Assembly (NCBI GenBank): GCA_018780435.1
Contig: JADMJS010000218.1
Coordinates: forward strand, 1 to 50,796
Direction of reading: 5' to 3'
DNA: 50,796 nt
DNA from: Myxococcales bacterium
GTDB taxonomy: Bacteria; Myxococcota_A; UBA9042; GCA-2863065
The notes beneath the pieces are model-generated. The model had not been told where the DNA came from and did no database searches. It saw only the letters and a list, made by a program, of their open reading frames with translations. How positions within the stretch are numbered: the stretch's first letter is position 1; every line of letters starts with the position of its first letter. Shown here one piece after another: positions 7,744 to 15,972 of the stretch. Made by a program: the position numbers and the translations under genes.

Positions 7744-9060
7744 TCAGCGGCCGAAGTCGTGAAGGCTCGGCGAGACGAGCCCCAGGGGCGGACCGACGAG
7801 AGACCAGAAGGTCACGAGCGCTGCGACGAGTACGAAGGTCGCGCGGGCGCTGCCCCAGCGGGGCAAGGTGGCCCGCGTCCACAAGAACATGACGTAGAGC
7901 CCGAGCGAGACCACCCCCGCGAAGAGCTTCGGATCCGGCACGAGGAAGCCGCCCCAGACGTAGTTGGACCAGCCGACTCCGGTGAGGACCGTCGCGCCGA
8001 GGAGCGCCGCGGCGAGGTAGGCTGCTCGCTCGGTGTGGCGATCGTCCGGGGTATCGATGGCGCGAGTCGCATCCGTCGACCGCGCCGAGTCGCTACCGTC
8101 CGAGGGTGGGGCCACGAGGCGCGCCGTGGCGAGCCACGTGAAGCAGAGCGCGATCATCGCGAAGAGGAGGGGGAACCCGGCGGCATGGACGCCGCCCGTG
8201 AGCGCGGGGAGCGTGAGCCGGGGGAGCGCCTCGGTCCCTTGCAGCTCTCCGAGGAGGAGCCTTGCTACGAGCTGCGTGGGCTCGACGGCGACCTCGAGCG
8301 GCAGCGAGTAGACGAGGTAGACGGCGCCATGGACCAGCAGGAGGGCGAGTGAGAGCCGAGCGAGCCCACGGCGGAGCGGCGAACCGGCCGTACGGCTCCG
8401 CAGTGACGTGAAGAGGAGCACGACCAGACCGGCTGACGCCAAGGCGCGGAGGAGCCACTCAGCCCTGTGGCCAGCGGTCAACGTAACGCGGCGGACGAGA
8501 CCCTGAGCGCCGTCGGGGTCGAGGACAGGGATGTCGAGGAGCGCAGGCGCGCCGTCCGTATGAAGCACGAGATCGCCCGCGCGCGAGACCAGCGGCAGGG
8601 CCGTGAGCACCAGCGCCATGACGACGAGCGCCGTGGGGCTGCGGCGCAGCGCGAGGGCAGCGTAGGCGGCGGCCACGGCGGTCGCGGCGGTGCTCGCGAT
8701 CCCGAGGAGGACGTGGAGGAGCGACCAGGGGGTACCGGTCGCGGAGAGCGCCACGGGATCGGTCGACGAGGTCGGAAGTGAACCGAGCGCCGCGACGCCC
8801 GCGGCCGTGAGCAGCGCCGCGGCGACTGGGGCGTTTCGGACCGCGAGGGCCGTCGCACCCGCCGCCAGCCCGAACGCGAGGGTGCGACCGGCTCCAAAGG
8901 GCATGATCGGGTGGAGGGCGACCAGGAGGGTGAGCCCGACGAGGGCGCCTATCGCGACGACGAGCGTCGCAGGGGATCGGGGGCCGGTAGCGGGCCGTCG
9001 AACGAGGACACCGGCAGCGATCCCGGAGAGGACGCACCAAGCGGCGGCGTAGAGGGTCAC
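7744..9060 (-). CDS. Divergent CcsA/ResC-type cytochrome c biogenesis membrane protein
   Basis: A 438-residue polytopic membrane protein. CcsA-family proteins export haem with ResB/Ccs1 and attach it to apocytochrome c. Support: it is translationally coupled (GTGA overlap) to the resB-like gene. It has about ten hydrophobic segments and His residues in lumenal-side positions (HPIMPFG near 50, HG in LLVHGAVYL). The C-terminal region also aligns with the CcsA pattern: W364-x4-W369-G then D376-P-K378, ending SLHDFG where CcsA has a 'GLHSY'-like end. However, the WGx[YF]WxWDPKE signature (WWD domain) is degenerate: two Trp and the Glu are replaced (Leu373, Pro375, Leu379). It may be a specialised or impaired haem handler, or a paralogue with another ligand. 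The start is GTG at 9060. Confidence 0.7.
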   Translation of the reverse strand: MTLYAAAWCVLSGIAAGVLVRRPATGPRSPATLVVAIGALVGLTLLVALHPIMPFGAGRTLAFGLAAGATALAVRNAPVAAALLTAAGVAALGSLPTSSTDPVALSATGTPWSLLHVLLGIASTAATAVAAAYAALALRRSPTALVVMALVLTALPLVSRAGDLVLHTDGAPALLDIPVLDPDGAQGLVRRVTLTAGHRAEWLLRALASAGLVVLLFTSLRSRTAGSPLRRGLARLSLALLLVHGAVYLVYSLPLEVAVEPTQLVARLLLGELQGTEALPRLTLPALTGGVHAAGFPLLFAMIALCFTWLATARLVAPPSDGSDSARSTDATRAIDTPDDRHTERAAYLAAALLGATVLTGVGWSNYVWGGFLVPDPKLFAGVVSLGLYVMFLWTRATLPRWGSARATFVLVAALVTFWSLVGPPLGLVSPSLHDFGR

Positions 9061-10388
9061 GAGACGCGCTCCCCGGAGCCCGCGTCGTTTGGATCGCCAT
9101 GGGGGCGGCTCGGCCGGCTGCCGAGGCGCGACACGATCCGGCTCAGGTAACGCGCGGGGCGGGCAGCGAGGCCGGTCCCGTCGACTGTGATGACCACCTG
9201 CTCGCCGCGCTTCAAGACGTCGATCCGGTAGGTCGGAAAGACGACGCCGAGGAGGAGGCCGATAGCGACCAAGGCGAGCCCACCGGTGACCCAGATCACG
9301 TGGGCGGTGGACTGAACCCAGAAGTGGAGCTCCCGGCGCGGGATGACGGTCGCGGTCAGCGGTCCCCCCGTCGTGGCGTTGTCGCTACCCGCAATGATTC
9401 CGAGGGGATCTCCGGCTGAGGTCGTGCCGACGAGCGCCGAGGCGAGCGGGCTCTTGGGAGCGTCCGGCGGCAGGAGGTCGATGACGTCACCGGGGCGCGC
9501 CGCCCCCCGGGTCGTGGCCGACGGGTGGGTCAGGGTCAGCTCGACGCCGCCCACTGTCGCCGTCCGAGAGACGCCCGACCAGGTGATGCGAAGGCCATCG
9601 AACTCCAGATCGCGGCCCGCTTCGAGGGTCGCTTGGTGCGGTTTGCCGTCGATGAGCACCGTGCAGGCGCGGGGGGCGAGGTCGGGCGCGTCGGGTGCCG
9701 CCGAGCAGGAGAGCGAGAAGACCGGTTTCCAGGGGATCCAGAGGTCGCCCTGCCGGCGCTCGCCGCGAGCCCATGAGGCCGCGACGTCGTCGTCGCCTTC
9801 GAGGATGCGGAGGCGGGCGTCGAGCGACATGCCACCGAGGTGGGGGGCGAAGGAGATGAGCGCGACGCCGATGGCCGCGACCAGGAAGGCTTCGACCCGA
9901 AGCCCGGCGCTGCCGTGGAGCTGCGAAACATCATGGCCGGGGTCGCGACTTCGGAGGCTGCCGAGGAACGGCGTCGGGAGAGCCGGTCTGATGAGATCTT
10001 CGACAGAGCCGGTGACACCCGGGATGAGGGCGGTGGCCCTGCCCGGGAGGGCGACCGGTGTGAAGGCGACCGCGATCGCGTCCATCGCGCTCGGCGGGGT
10101 CACCGCGTCGTGAACGCCGATGGGGCCGACGGCCGCTGACCGCGAGAGTGCGTACCCGACGAGGTTCAAGGCCAACATGACGGCGAGTGTCTCGACGAGC
10201 CAACTGCGGGCGAGGTCCGTGAGCCCGAGCGGGATAGCCACTTGGGCGATGGCGCTCGGGATGGCGCGGGCCACGTCTGCGTCCGCGTCTTGCGGTACGA
10301 GGATACCTGCCGCCAGGACCATCAGGAGCAGACTGCCGAGCACCACGGCGGTGACCGGCGAGCTCAATAACCTGAACAGGGGACTCAT
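9057..10388 (-). CDS. ResB-like cytochrome c biogenesis protein
   Basis: About 443 residues. ResB/Ccs1 proteins sit with CcsA in the System II cytochrome c synthase, holding apocytochrome on the outer face of the inner membrane. The sequence has an N-terminal membrane helix (SSPVTAVVLGSLLLMVLAAGILVP), a second near 70-90 (ETLAVMLALNLVGYAL), a third near 180, a large soluble domain, and a last helix near 375-400 (STAHVIWVTGGLALVAIGLLLGVV) with the HxxW-type segment typical of ResB before a short cytoplasmic tail. I chose ATG 10388 (MSPLFRLLSSP), which begins like other ResB proteins; a TTG at 10409 would add seven residues. Gene order resB-ccsA with a four-base overlap supports the assignment. 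No cytochrome c gene is in the window. Confidence 0.8.
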   Translation of the reverse strand: MSPLFRLLSSPVTAVVLGSLLLMVLAAGILVPQDADADVARAIPSAIAQVAIPLGLTDLARSWLVETLAVMLALNLVGYALSRSAAVGPIGVHDAVTPPSAMDAIAVAFTPVALPGRATALIPGVTGSVEDLIRPALPTPFLGSLRSRDPGHDVSQLHGSAGLRVEAFLVAAIGVALISFAPHLGGMSLDARLRILEGDDDVAASWARGERRQGDLWIPWKPVFSLSCSAAPDAPDLAPRACTVLIDGKPHQATLEAGRDLEFDGLRITWSGVSRTATVGGVELTLTHPSATTRGAARPGDVIDLLPPDAPKSPLASALVGTTSAGDPLGIIAGSDNATTGGPLTATVIPRRELHFWVQSTAHVIWVTGGLALVAIGLLLGVVFPTYRIDVLKRGEQVVITVDGTGLAARPARYLSRIVSRLGSRPSRPHGDPNDAGSGERVS

Positions 10389-10497
10389 TGAATACACGCG
10401 CGGGGCCAAGTAACAAGCCGGGCTTCACCCGTCAACCATTCGGGGAATGCCGCACGGGCGAGCCACGCGGAGCGACGCGGCGACGATCCTGGGTCGA

Positions 10498-11115
10498 TCA
10501 CGGTCCTCGCGGTGATAGCGAGAGGGGGGCGCCCGGGCGAACGACGGCGACGAGCCCCGCGGCGGTGGACAGCGCCGCACCCGCGACCGCCAGCCAGAGA
10601 CCCCACGAGGGCTCGGTTCGCAGCTCGAGCCCTGCGCCGGGGGAGCTCATCCCGGAGAGCCCGAGGCGGTGTTCATAGCCGAGCACGGCGATGGCGACCA
10701 GGAGTCCGAGCGCGAAGAGCGCCGACGTGGCGCCGACCAGGCGGACCGGGACGAATTGCGCCACCGCGATGAGCGCTCCGAAGGCCACGAGCAGGATCGG
10801 GGCAACCAAGAGGATGAAGTAGCGGCGGTCCGGAGCGAGATCCGGGTCACGGAGCTTCAGTCCGGTGTCTTTGGGGGGGCCGCCCGCGTCAGTCTTCTCG
10901 GCTGCGAATCGAGGCGCCGGGGTCGCGTCGCCCGACGACGTCGGCTCATCGAACTCGATGCGGCTGCCAACCTCGATACCGGTGGCGCGCTCCCAGGGGC
11001 TGACGGTGCCGAGGTGAGTCCCCGAGCAGGACACGACCACCCACGGGAGGAAGAACGCGGCCGTCGTGACGAGGCCGCCGCCGCTGATCGCACCGGCGAG
11101 GAGGAGACGCATCAT
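10498..11115 (-). CDS. Unknown membrane protein with four predicted helices
   Basis: A 205-residue protein I do not recognise. The open frame extends upstream, but ATG at 11115 is the natural start: it overlaps the previous TGA as ATGA and places a hydrophobic helix directly at the N-terminus (MRLLLAGAISGGG ... FFLPWVVVSC). A soluble segment rich in Asp, Pro and Thr spans about 40-90. Three more hydrophobic stretches follow (about 92-112, 115-135 and 160-185), and the C-terminus is short and basic. The FFLPWVVVSCSGT segment recalls small membrane proteins of myxobacteria in which 'PW' is followed by CxG, but no function is known to me. It is part of the exported/membrane gene set of 10498-13724. 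Confidence 0.75.
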   Translation of the reverse strand: MMRLLLAGAISGGGLVTTAAFFLPWVVVSCSGTHLGTVSPWERATGIEVGSRIEFDEPTSSGDATPAPRFAAEKTDAGGPPKDTGLKLRDPDLAPDRRYFILLVAPILLVAFGALIAVAQFVPVRLVGATSALFALGLLVAIAVLGYEHRLGLSGMSSPGAGLELRTEPSWGLWLAVAGAALSTAAGLVAVVRPGAPLSLSPRGP

Positions 11116-12092
11116 GGGGAGTCCTTCGAGGCGGGCGCGTCGCCCTTCGGTGAGCCCGCGTCGCCGTTCCCGGTGGGCATGGTGGACGAGACGAGAGCAC
11201 GATAGGCGGCACGGTCCTGAAGCGTCGAGACCCATGCGCTCGAGAGGGCCTGGTCGAGAGCCGGACGGGCGGTCGGTCCGAGCGCCGCGAGCCGCCAGAG
11301 TGTCGACACGGCGGCCGCGGTGTCTCCGCTCAGCGCGTGCGCTTCGGCCAAGGACATGAGCCGGCGCGGAGACGACGGGTCGAGGGCGGCGAGGGCCATG
11401 ACGCGCTGGAGCATCGGTAAGGTTCGCAGCGACTCCGCTTCGACGGTGGCGGCGACCGCGTGGTGTGCACCGTCGGCGATGGCCGGCCTCAAAGGCGCCG
11501 TGAAGAGGAACGGCTCGCTCTCGCCGTCACAGGTGAGCGTCCCGATAACCACGACGTCTCGTGCGGTCCAGGCGACGTGGAGGTCGAGGCCAACGGTCAC
11601 TTGAGGCGAATCGACTGGCGCGGCGGCAGGGCGTCGCCTGCCGGGACGTGGCGCCACGCTAGGCGCCGGACATTGGGCTTGAAGTTCACCAATGACATCG
11701 TCGCCATCGCCGTCGACGCGGGCGATCCGGATGGGTCGATCCGGTATGATCTCCGCCGGGGCCACGACCGCCGGGTCGGCAGGGCGGTCCGAGCCGGCGG
11801 TCGCAGGCGCTTGAACGGGGTAGACCACGGCGGCGCCACCGGGTGCGGTCAGCCCGACGTGCACGCCCGTGAGGGTCCCGAGGGGAGCGGCGTCTACGAG
11901 GATGGCCTCTCGGGCCCCAGCCTCACAGCGGAAGAGGGTGGCGCCGCGACGGAAGACGAGGGCGCCGCGACTTGTGAGCCCCAATATCTCGGTGGGCGGA
12001 ACGGTCGGTTCATGGGCGGGCGGTGGCGCGCTAGACGCGGGATGCGCGGCCACCATGAGCGTTACGAGGCAGAGGAGGGGAGGGCGCGGCAT
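11112..12092 (-). CDS. Exported protein with TPR-like C-terminus, unknown function
   Basis: A 326-residue protein. The longer open frame begins at 12122, but ATG at 12092 gives a good signal peptide (MPRPPLLCLVTLMVAAHPASSA, cleavage near 22-24), so it should be periplasmic. Residues from about 25 to 220 look beta-rich (GALVFRRGATLFRCEAG ... DVVVIGTLTCDGESEPFLF) and may bind a ligand. The last third is helical with a TPR-like pair (RLMSLAEAHALSGDTAAAVSTLWRLAALGP). No enzyme motif is seen. It is translationally coupled (ATGA) to the four-helix membrane protein downstream, so the two products probably act together at the membrane. Confidence 0.75.
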   Translation of the reverse strand: MPRPPLLCLVTLMVAAHPASSAPPPAHEPTVPPTEILGLTSRGALVFRRGATLFRCEAGAREAILVDAAPLGTLTGVHVGLTAPGGAAVVYPVQAPATAGSDRPADPAVVAPAEIIPDRPIRIARVDGDGDDVIGELQAQCPAPSVAPRPGRRRPAAAPVDSPQVTVGLDLHVAWTARDVVVIGTLTCDGESEPFLFTAPLRPAIADGAHHAVAATVEAESLRTLPMLQRVMALAALDPSSPRRLMSLAEAHALSGDTAAAVSTLWRLAALGPTARPALDQALSSAWVSTLQDRAAYRALVSSTMPTGNGDAGSPKGDAPASKDSP

Positions 12093-12162
12093 CGGCGGAT
12101 GATAGCGCCAACTGCGGTCCAAGCGTGAGCACCAAGGGCCACCTGAAGGACCGTGCTGCGCG

Positions 12163-13170
12163 TCAGAAGACCTCTGCGGACAGGGTCAGGCCGATGAGGA
12201 CGACCACCGATGGCGGCACCCACACGGCGCTCAGCCCCTCGGCGGTCTCGACCACGTAACGCCCTCGAAGCAATGAACCGCCCACGTCGACGTGGACACC
12301 GACGTCGATAGGGATGACGCCTCGCACCAGGGGCACTTCGATGCCGAGGCGCCCCCCCACAGCGGTGTAGGGCGAGATCGGGGTGTCGGCGTCCCCTTCG
12401 AAGCCCCGCTGTCGAGCGGCGTGGGCGCCCGCCAGGACCCATGCACCGAGGAGCCATGGGCGGCGTTGCCAGAGCGCCGTGACCGACGCTCCGGTCCAGG
12501 AGACGTCGAGCGAGGTCGCGAGGCCGGAGCCACCCGCGAGGCCGTCGAGCCTAGTCACCTCGAACCGGGAGGAGGGCAGGTGAGTGACCGCGATGTCCAC
12601 GCGCCAGTCGGATCGCACTACAGCCGCGCCCGCTGTGATGCCCAAGGCGGCATTAGGAGTGAGTCCGATGGCGAGCACGGGGCCGACCTGCAGGCGGACC
12701 CCAACCGGATCAGCACTCGCGAGCGAGACCGCCGGTGGTCGCCAAGAGACCGCGGGGCCGAAGGCGACGTCGCGATAAGCGCGCGCTCGGGATTGCGGCG
12801 GCTCGGCCTCGCGCGCGCCGGAGCCCGTCGGCGTCCACGGTGACGCCGCCGAGTCCAGGGCGATGCAGATGGCCAGCGCCACGGCTCGAAGCGCGTCGGA
12901 GCAGGTCCCCCGAGGGAGCTCGATGACGCGGGTCCGGCTGGGCTGGTCGCCCTGCTGCAGCTCGATCTGAGCGGTGAAGCCCGGGCCCCGTGACGTCAGT
13001 TGGACGTTGATTTTGGTCCCGCTCGGAACCTCCGACAAGCACGTCGTCACCTCAGCTTCCAGTGAGAGTGCGTCCGCGCATTCGGGAGGCGCCGCCACGG
13101 TGACGTGCAAATCCGGCGGGGTGCCGAAGACGCCACCGACAACAGCGAGGCCGACCAGGTGCGCGATCAC
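12163..13170 (-). CDS. Exported protein, possible beta-barrel C-terminus, unknown function
   Basis: A 335-residue protein beginning with GTG at 13170, which overlaps the upstream TGA as GTGA. The N-terminus is hydrophobic (MIAHLVGLAVVGGVFG) and could act as a weak signal peptide. Residues 20-120 match a layout I know from many unannotated myxobacterial proteins: a strand pair with ECADALSLEAEVTTCL, then IELPRGTCSDALRAVALAICIALD. Cys residues at about 31, 44, 88 and 98 could pair as disulfides in the periplasm. The C-terminal 190 residues alternate polar and hydrophobic residues with frequent Gly, as in outer-membrane barrels (GPVLAIGLTPNAALGITAG ... GGRLGIEVPLVRGVIPIDVGVHVDVGG). Barrel identity is inference. 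Confidence 0.72.
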   Translation of the reverse strand: MIAHLVGLAVVGGVFGTPPDLHVTVAAPPECADALSLEAEVTTCLSEVPSGTKINVQLTSRGPGFTAQIELQQGDQPSRTRVIELPRGTCSDALRAVALAICIALDSAASPWTPTGSGAREAEPPQSRARAYRDVAFGPAVSWRPPAVSLASADPVGVRLQVGPVLAIGLTPNAALGITAGAAVVRSDWRVDIAVTHLPSSRFEVTRLDGLAGGSGLATSLDVSWTGASVTALWQRRPWLLGAWVLAGAHAARQRGFEGDADTPISPYTAVGGRLGIEVPLVRGVIPIDVGVHVDVGGSLLRGRYVVETAEGLSAVWVPPSVVVLIGLTLSAEVF

Positions 13171-13724
13171 CGGACGGAGAAAGTACCGGGGTACGGTGCG
13201 TCCACGGTCGCGTCGAGGTGCCGCACGGCGTGGGCGGAGCCGACCAGAAGTCCGGAGCCGAGCCCGATGGCCAAGGGCAATGCGAGGCGCATCTCGGCGG
13301 ACTCGTCGCCGTCGAGAGAGACCACGAGGATGGAGGTCAGGATGAGCGCCGCACCGACCGCGACCCCGGTGACGGCCCAGCTCCTCGCGACGGTGTCGTC
13401 GTGAGCGGGCGCCGTCTCCGCGTCGATGATCACGGTGCGTCCCGCAGCCACGGAGACGGTCGCTGTGACGTCACGCTGGCCGGGGCGGATGAGGCGGACG
13501 TGGTGGAGCCCCGCCGGAAGGTCGAGGTGATGGCCCTCGCAGCGAAGGCCTGGGTCTGGGCTCGCTTCGGCCGGCTTCGGCGCCCCGGGCTGACGACACC
13601 CTTCGACGCGCAGAATCGCGAGCTCGAATGCCGGTTCCACCCGTCCCCACGCGGTGTCCACCGCAGGAGGCACGGGGGGGGCCGAGGCCGAGAGGCTCGT
13701 GAGCGCGAAGAGCAAGGGGACCAT
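13167..13724 (-). CDS. Exported PEGA-like membrane-anchored protein, unknown function
   Basis: A 185-residue protein. I chose ATG at 13724, five bases after the amine oxidase stop, over longer upstream frames because it gives a signal-type N-terminus (MVPLLFALTSLSASA). Residues 30-90 contain one beta-sandwich unit with the feel of a PEGA domain (LDLPAGLHHVRLIRPGQRDVTATVSVAAGRTVIIDAE). Two hydrophobic helices follow (WAVTGVAVGAALILTSILVV and LALPLAIGLGSGLLVGSAHAV). This PEGA-plus-two-helix plan is common in myxobacterial proteins linked to kinases and TPR lipoproteins. Codons 15-17 contain a run of eight C residues (13674-13681). It is coupled to the following gene by a GTGA overlap. Function unknown. 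Confidence 0.72.
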   Translation of the reverse strand: MVPLLFALTSLSASAPPVPPAVDTAWGRVEPAFELAILRVEGCRQPGAPKPAEASPDPGLRCEGHHLDLPAGLHHVRLIRPGQRDVTATVSVAAGRTVIIDAETAPAHDDTVARSWAVTGVAVGAALILTSILVVSLDGDESAEMRLALPLAIGLGSGLLVGSAHAVRHLDATVDAPYPGTFSVR

Positions 13725-13729
13725 AGCCG

Positions 13730-15097
13730 TCACAGGAGGGCGAGGACCTCGCTCGCGGCCCGCTCTCCGGACTCGAGAGCGCCTTCCATGAACCCGCAGA
13801 AGTCTTCGGCGGTCTCGGTCCCGGCCCAGTGTAAGGGGCCGACGGCGTCTCGGAGCAGGCGACCGTGTTGGGTCATCAGTCCGGGTGGCATCGCGGCAAC
13901 GGGGCAGCCCGCCGCCCACTCGTCGTCATCCCAGTCGTGTTCGACGATGGCGATGGGGCTGGCCGCCTTCGGGCCAAAGTAGCGCACGAGCTGCGCGATG
14001 ATGGCAGCCCGCCGCTCCGCCTCGGGGCGACTGCGCCAATGGCGTCCCGGAGCGCCGACCCGAAAGCCCAGCAGACACGGGACCTTGGCGTCAGAGGTCG
14101 AGTTGTCGACTACCCAGGTGAGCGGTGGTGGTGTGGTGGCCCCACGCGGGATAGCGCACGTCACTTCGCCCGAGTATCCCGCGTCGCGCCAGAAACACTC
14201 GGCGTAGAACACGAAGACCTTCGCCGTGCTGCCCATGCGAAAACCGTCGAGCAGCGCTCGCTTGCCCGGAGGGAGCTCAGGTTCGTACTCGATGGCGAGC
14301 GCCTGTTTGGGGGGGAGCGCCAGAATGGCGAGGCGGGCGGACATCGTGCCGTGGCTGGTACCGAAGAGGACGCCTGACTCGCGGTGTGCGATACGACGCA
14401 CCGGCGTGTCGGTCACGAGGCATGAGCCGAGGTCCGCGGCCAGGCGCTTCGCGATCTCGCCGGCGCCCGCCGTGACGCGGCGCTCTTGCGCGCCGTCCTT
14501 GATCTCGATGAGCCGGCGTAGCCCGCCGCTCGAGTTCAGGTAGAAGGCGAAGTAGAGTGCGGATATCTCGGTCGGTTCGGCGCCGAAGACGGTACGGACA
14601 GCGACGTCGAAGAGCTCCTGCACGGTACGGCTGAGTCCGAAGTCGCGAGACAGGTCGGCGACGCTCAGTCCATCGAGGCGCGCGGCGTCGGGGGTCTCCC
14701 AGGGGGCGTCGAGAGGGACCGTGCGTCTCAGGCGCTCCGACTTCGCGAGGGTCCGCGATAAGACCCACAGGCTCCAATACGACAGCGACGGGATCGCGTG
14801 TCGATGTGTGCTCAGCCGTCCGTCCAGGTCGAGGACCTTCTTGCCGGCATGGTGAGTGGGAAAGGTCTGGAGCCCGAACTCTTCACAGAGGTCACGCATT
14901 CGGTGATGGCGAGACGAGATCCATTGGCCACCCAGATCGAAAGGCGCCCCCTGCAGCGTGTCGACGCGCGTGCGGCCGCCGACTCGGTCTCGTGCTTCGA
15001 GCGCGATGACATCGACGCCTTTGTCGCGGAGCATGCGGGCCGCCATGAGGCCCGCGAGTCCGGCGCCTACGACGATAACGTCGGCGCCGGCGGTCAC
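13730..15097 (-). CDS. Flavin-dependent amine oxidase, MAO-like
   Basis: A 455-residue FAD oxidoreductase. The N-terminus has the dinucleotide fold VIVVGAGLAGLMAAR and the follow-on GGRT segment. The C-terminus has LHWAGTETAEDFCGFMEGALESGERAA, closely matching monoamine oxidases and polyamine oxidases. Near residue 405 the sequence WAAGCP occupies the place of the SGGCY loop that carries covalent FAD in mammalian MAO, so covalent flavinylation is possible but not shown. The substrate (aromatic amine, polyamine or amino acid) cannot be told. I chose GTG at 15097, which overlaps the upstream SDR stop as GTGA and begins just before the FAD fold; the frame is open 155 codons further up but that stretch is antisense to nothing and reads as overlap with the SDR gene. 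Confidence 0.88.
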   Translation of the reverse strand: MTAGADVIVVGAGLAGLMAARMLRDKGVDVIALEARDRVGGRTRVDTLQGAPFDLGGQWISSRHHRMRDLCEEFGLQTFPTHHAGKKVLDLDGRLSTHRHAIPSLSYWSLWVLSRTLAKSERLRRTVPLDAPWETPDAARLDGLSVADLSRDFGLSRTVQELFDVAVRTVFGAEPTEISALYFAFYLNSSGGLRRLIEIKDGAQERRVTAGAGEIAKRLAADLGSCLVTDTPVRRIAHRESGVLFGTSHGTMSARLAILALPPKQALAIEYEPELPPGKRALLDGFRMGSTAKVFVFYAECFWRDAGYSGEVTCAIPRGATTPPPLTWVVDNSTSDAKVPCLLGFRVGAPGRHWRSRPEAERRAAIIAQLVRYFGPKAASPIAIVEHDWDDDEWAAGCPVAAMPPGLMTQHGRLLRDAVGPLHWAGTETAEDFCGFMEGALESGERAASEVLALL

Positions 15098-15969
15098 GTG
15101 TCCGAGACGCCCGGCAGCTCGGGGAGATCCGCGGCGAGATGGAAGGCGTCGAACGCGGTGGACCGGTGGTGGTCCGGGACGGGCGCCATCTGACGGTACA
15201 GTGACGAACCGCCGTCGACCTTCATCGTCTCGCCCGTGACGTACGCGGCCGCTGGCGAGAGCAGGAAGGTCACGGCGGCGCTGACCTCGCTCTCGGTGCC
15301 CAGGCGCTTCGCCGGGATCTGCGTCTTGAACTCGGAGAGCATCGCCACGACCGGCGGCGGGTAGTTCTTGAGCCCCGATGACGCGATGGTCCCCGGGGCC
15401 ACGGCGTTGCAGCGGATCCCCAGCGGCGCCCACGCGAGCGCGAGGCTCTGCATGAGGTTCGACACGCCCGCCCGCGCGGCGCTGGTGTGCGCCATGAGCG
15501 GCATGCCGTTCCAGAAGTCGGCGACGATCGCGACGATGGCGCCTCCGTTCGCGCCCATCCAAGCGCTCTTGGCCGCCTTACAGCAGAGAAAGGTGCCGGT
15601 CAGGTTGGTCTCGATGACCGCGTTCCAACCCTTGAGGCTGATCGCGTCCGGGGTCGCCAGGAACTGACCGCCTGCGTTGGCCACGAGATGATCGAGGCGT
15701 CCGTGCCGCTCGACCGTGCTCTGCATCAGCGACGCCACCTGCGCTTCGTCGCGGATGTTGCAGACGTGGTGGGTCGCGCTCCCCCCAGATGCGGTGATCT
15801 CGGCGACGACCGCAGTGAGCTTCTCCTCTTTGCGTCCCGCGACGACGACCTGTGCTCCGAGGGCGGCGAGCTCGTGTGCGATACACCGCCCAATGCCGCT
15901 GCCGCCTCCGGTGACGACGGCGACCTGCCCCCCGAAGAGGTCTGTCCGAAACACACTGCGGTAGCTCAT
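15094..15969 (-). CDS. SDR-family enoyl-CoA reductase, PECR-like
   Basis: A 291-residue short-chain dehydrogenase/reductase. The cofactor motif TGGGSGIG (20-27) and AGRKEEKL point to NADP(H). NAG is present in LVANAGGQF. The usual YxxxK catalytic pair is absent: the position reads HTSAARAGVSNLMQSLALAWA. From memory this matches peroxisomal trans-2-enoyl-CoA reductase (PECR), which also has H..AARAG there, and the following IRCNAVAPGTI and IPAKRLGT-SEVS-like segments fit as well. It would reduce trans-2-enoyl-CoA to acyl-CoA, or act on a dienoyl-CoA as DECR does. It starts at ATG 15969, three bases after the upstream SDR stop, and is coupled to the amine oxidase. PECR-like identity is strong; the native substrate is inference. 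Confidence 0.87.
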   Translation of the reverse strand: MSYRSVFRTDLFGGQVAVVTGGGSGIGRCIAHELAALGAQVVVAGRKEEKLTAVVAEITASGGSATHHVCNIRDEAQVASLMQSTVERHGRLDHLVANAGGQFLATPDAISLKGWNAVIETNLTGTFLCCKAAKSAWMGANGGAIVAIVADFWNGMPLMAHTSAARAGVSNLMQSLALAWAPLGIRCNAVAPGTIASSGLKNYPPPVVAMLSEFKTQIPAKRLGTESEVSAAVTFLLSPAAAYVTGETMKVDGGSSLYRQMAPVPDHHRSTAFDAFHLAADLPELPGVSDT

Positions 15970-15972
15970 CGG

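Noticed and set aside
10869..10875. Run of seven G in the four-helix membrane protein gene
   Set aside because: Homopolymers of this length are expected by chance here and the position is not near the start codon.
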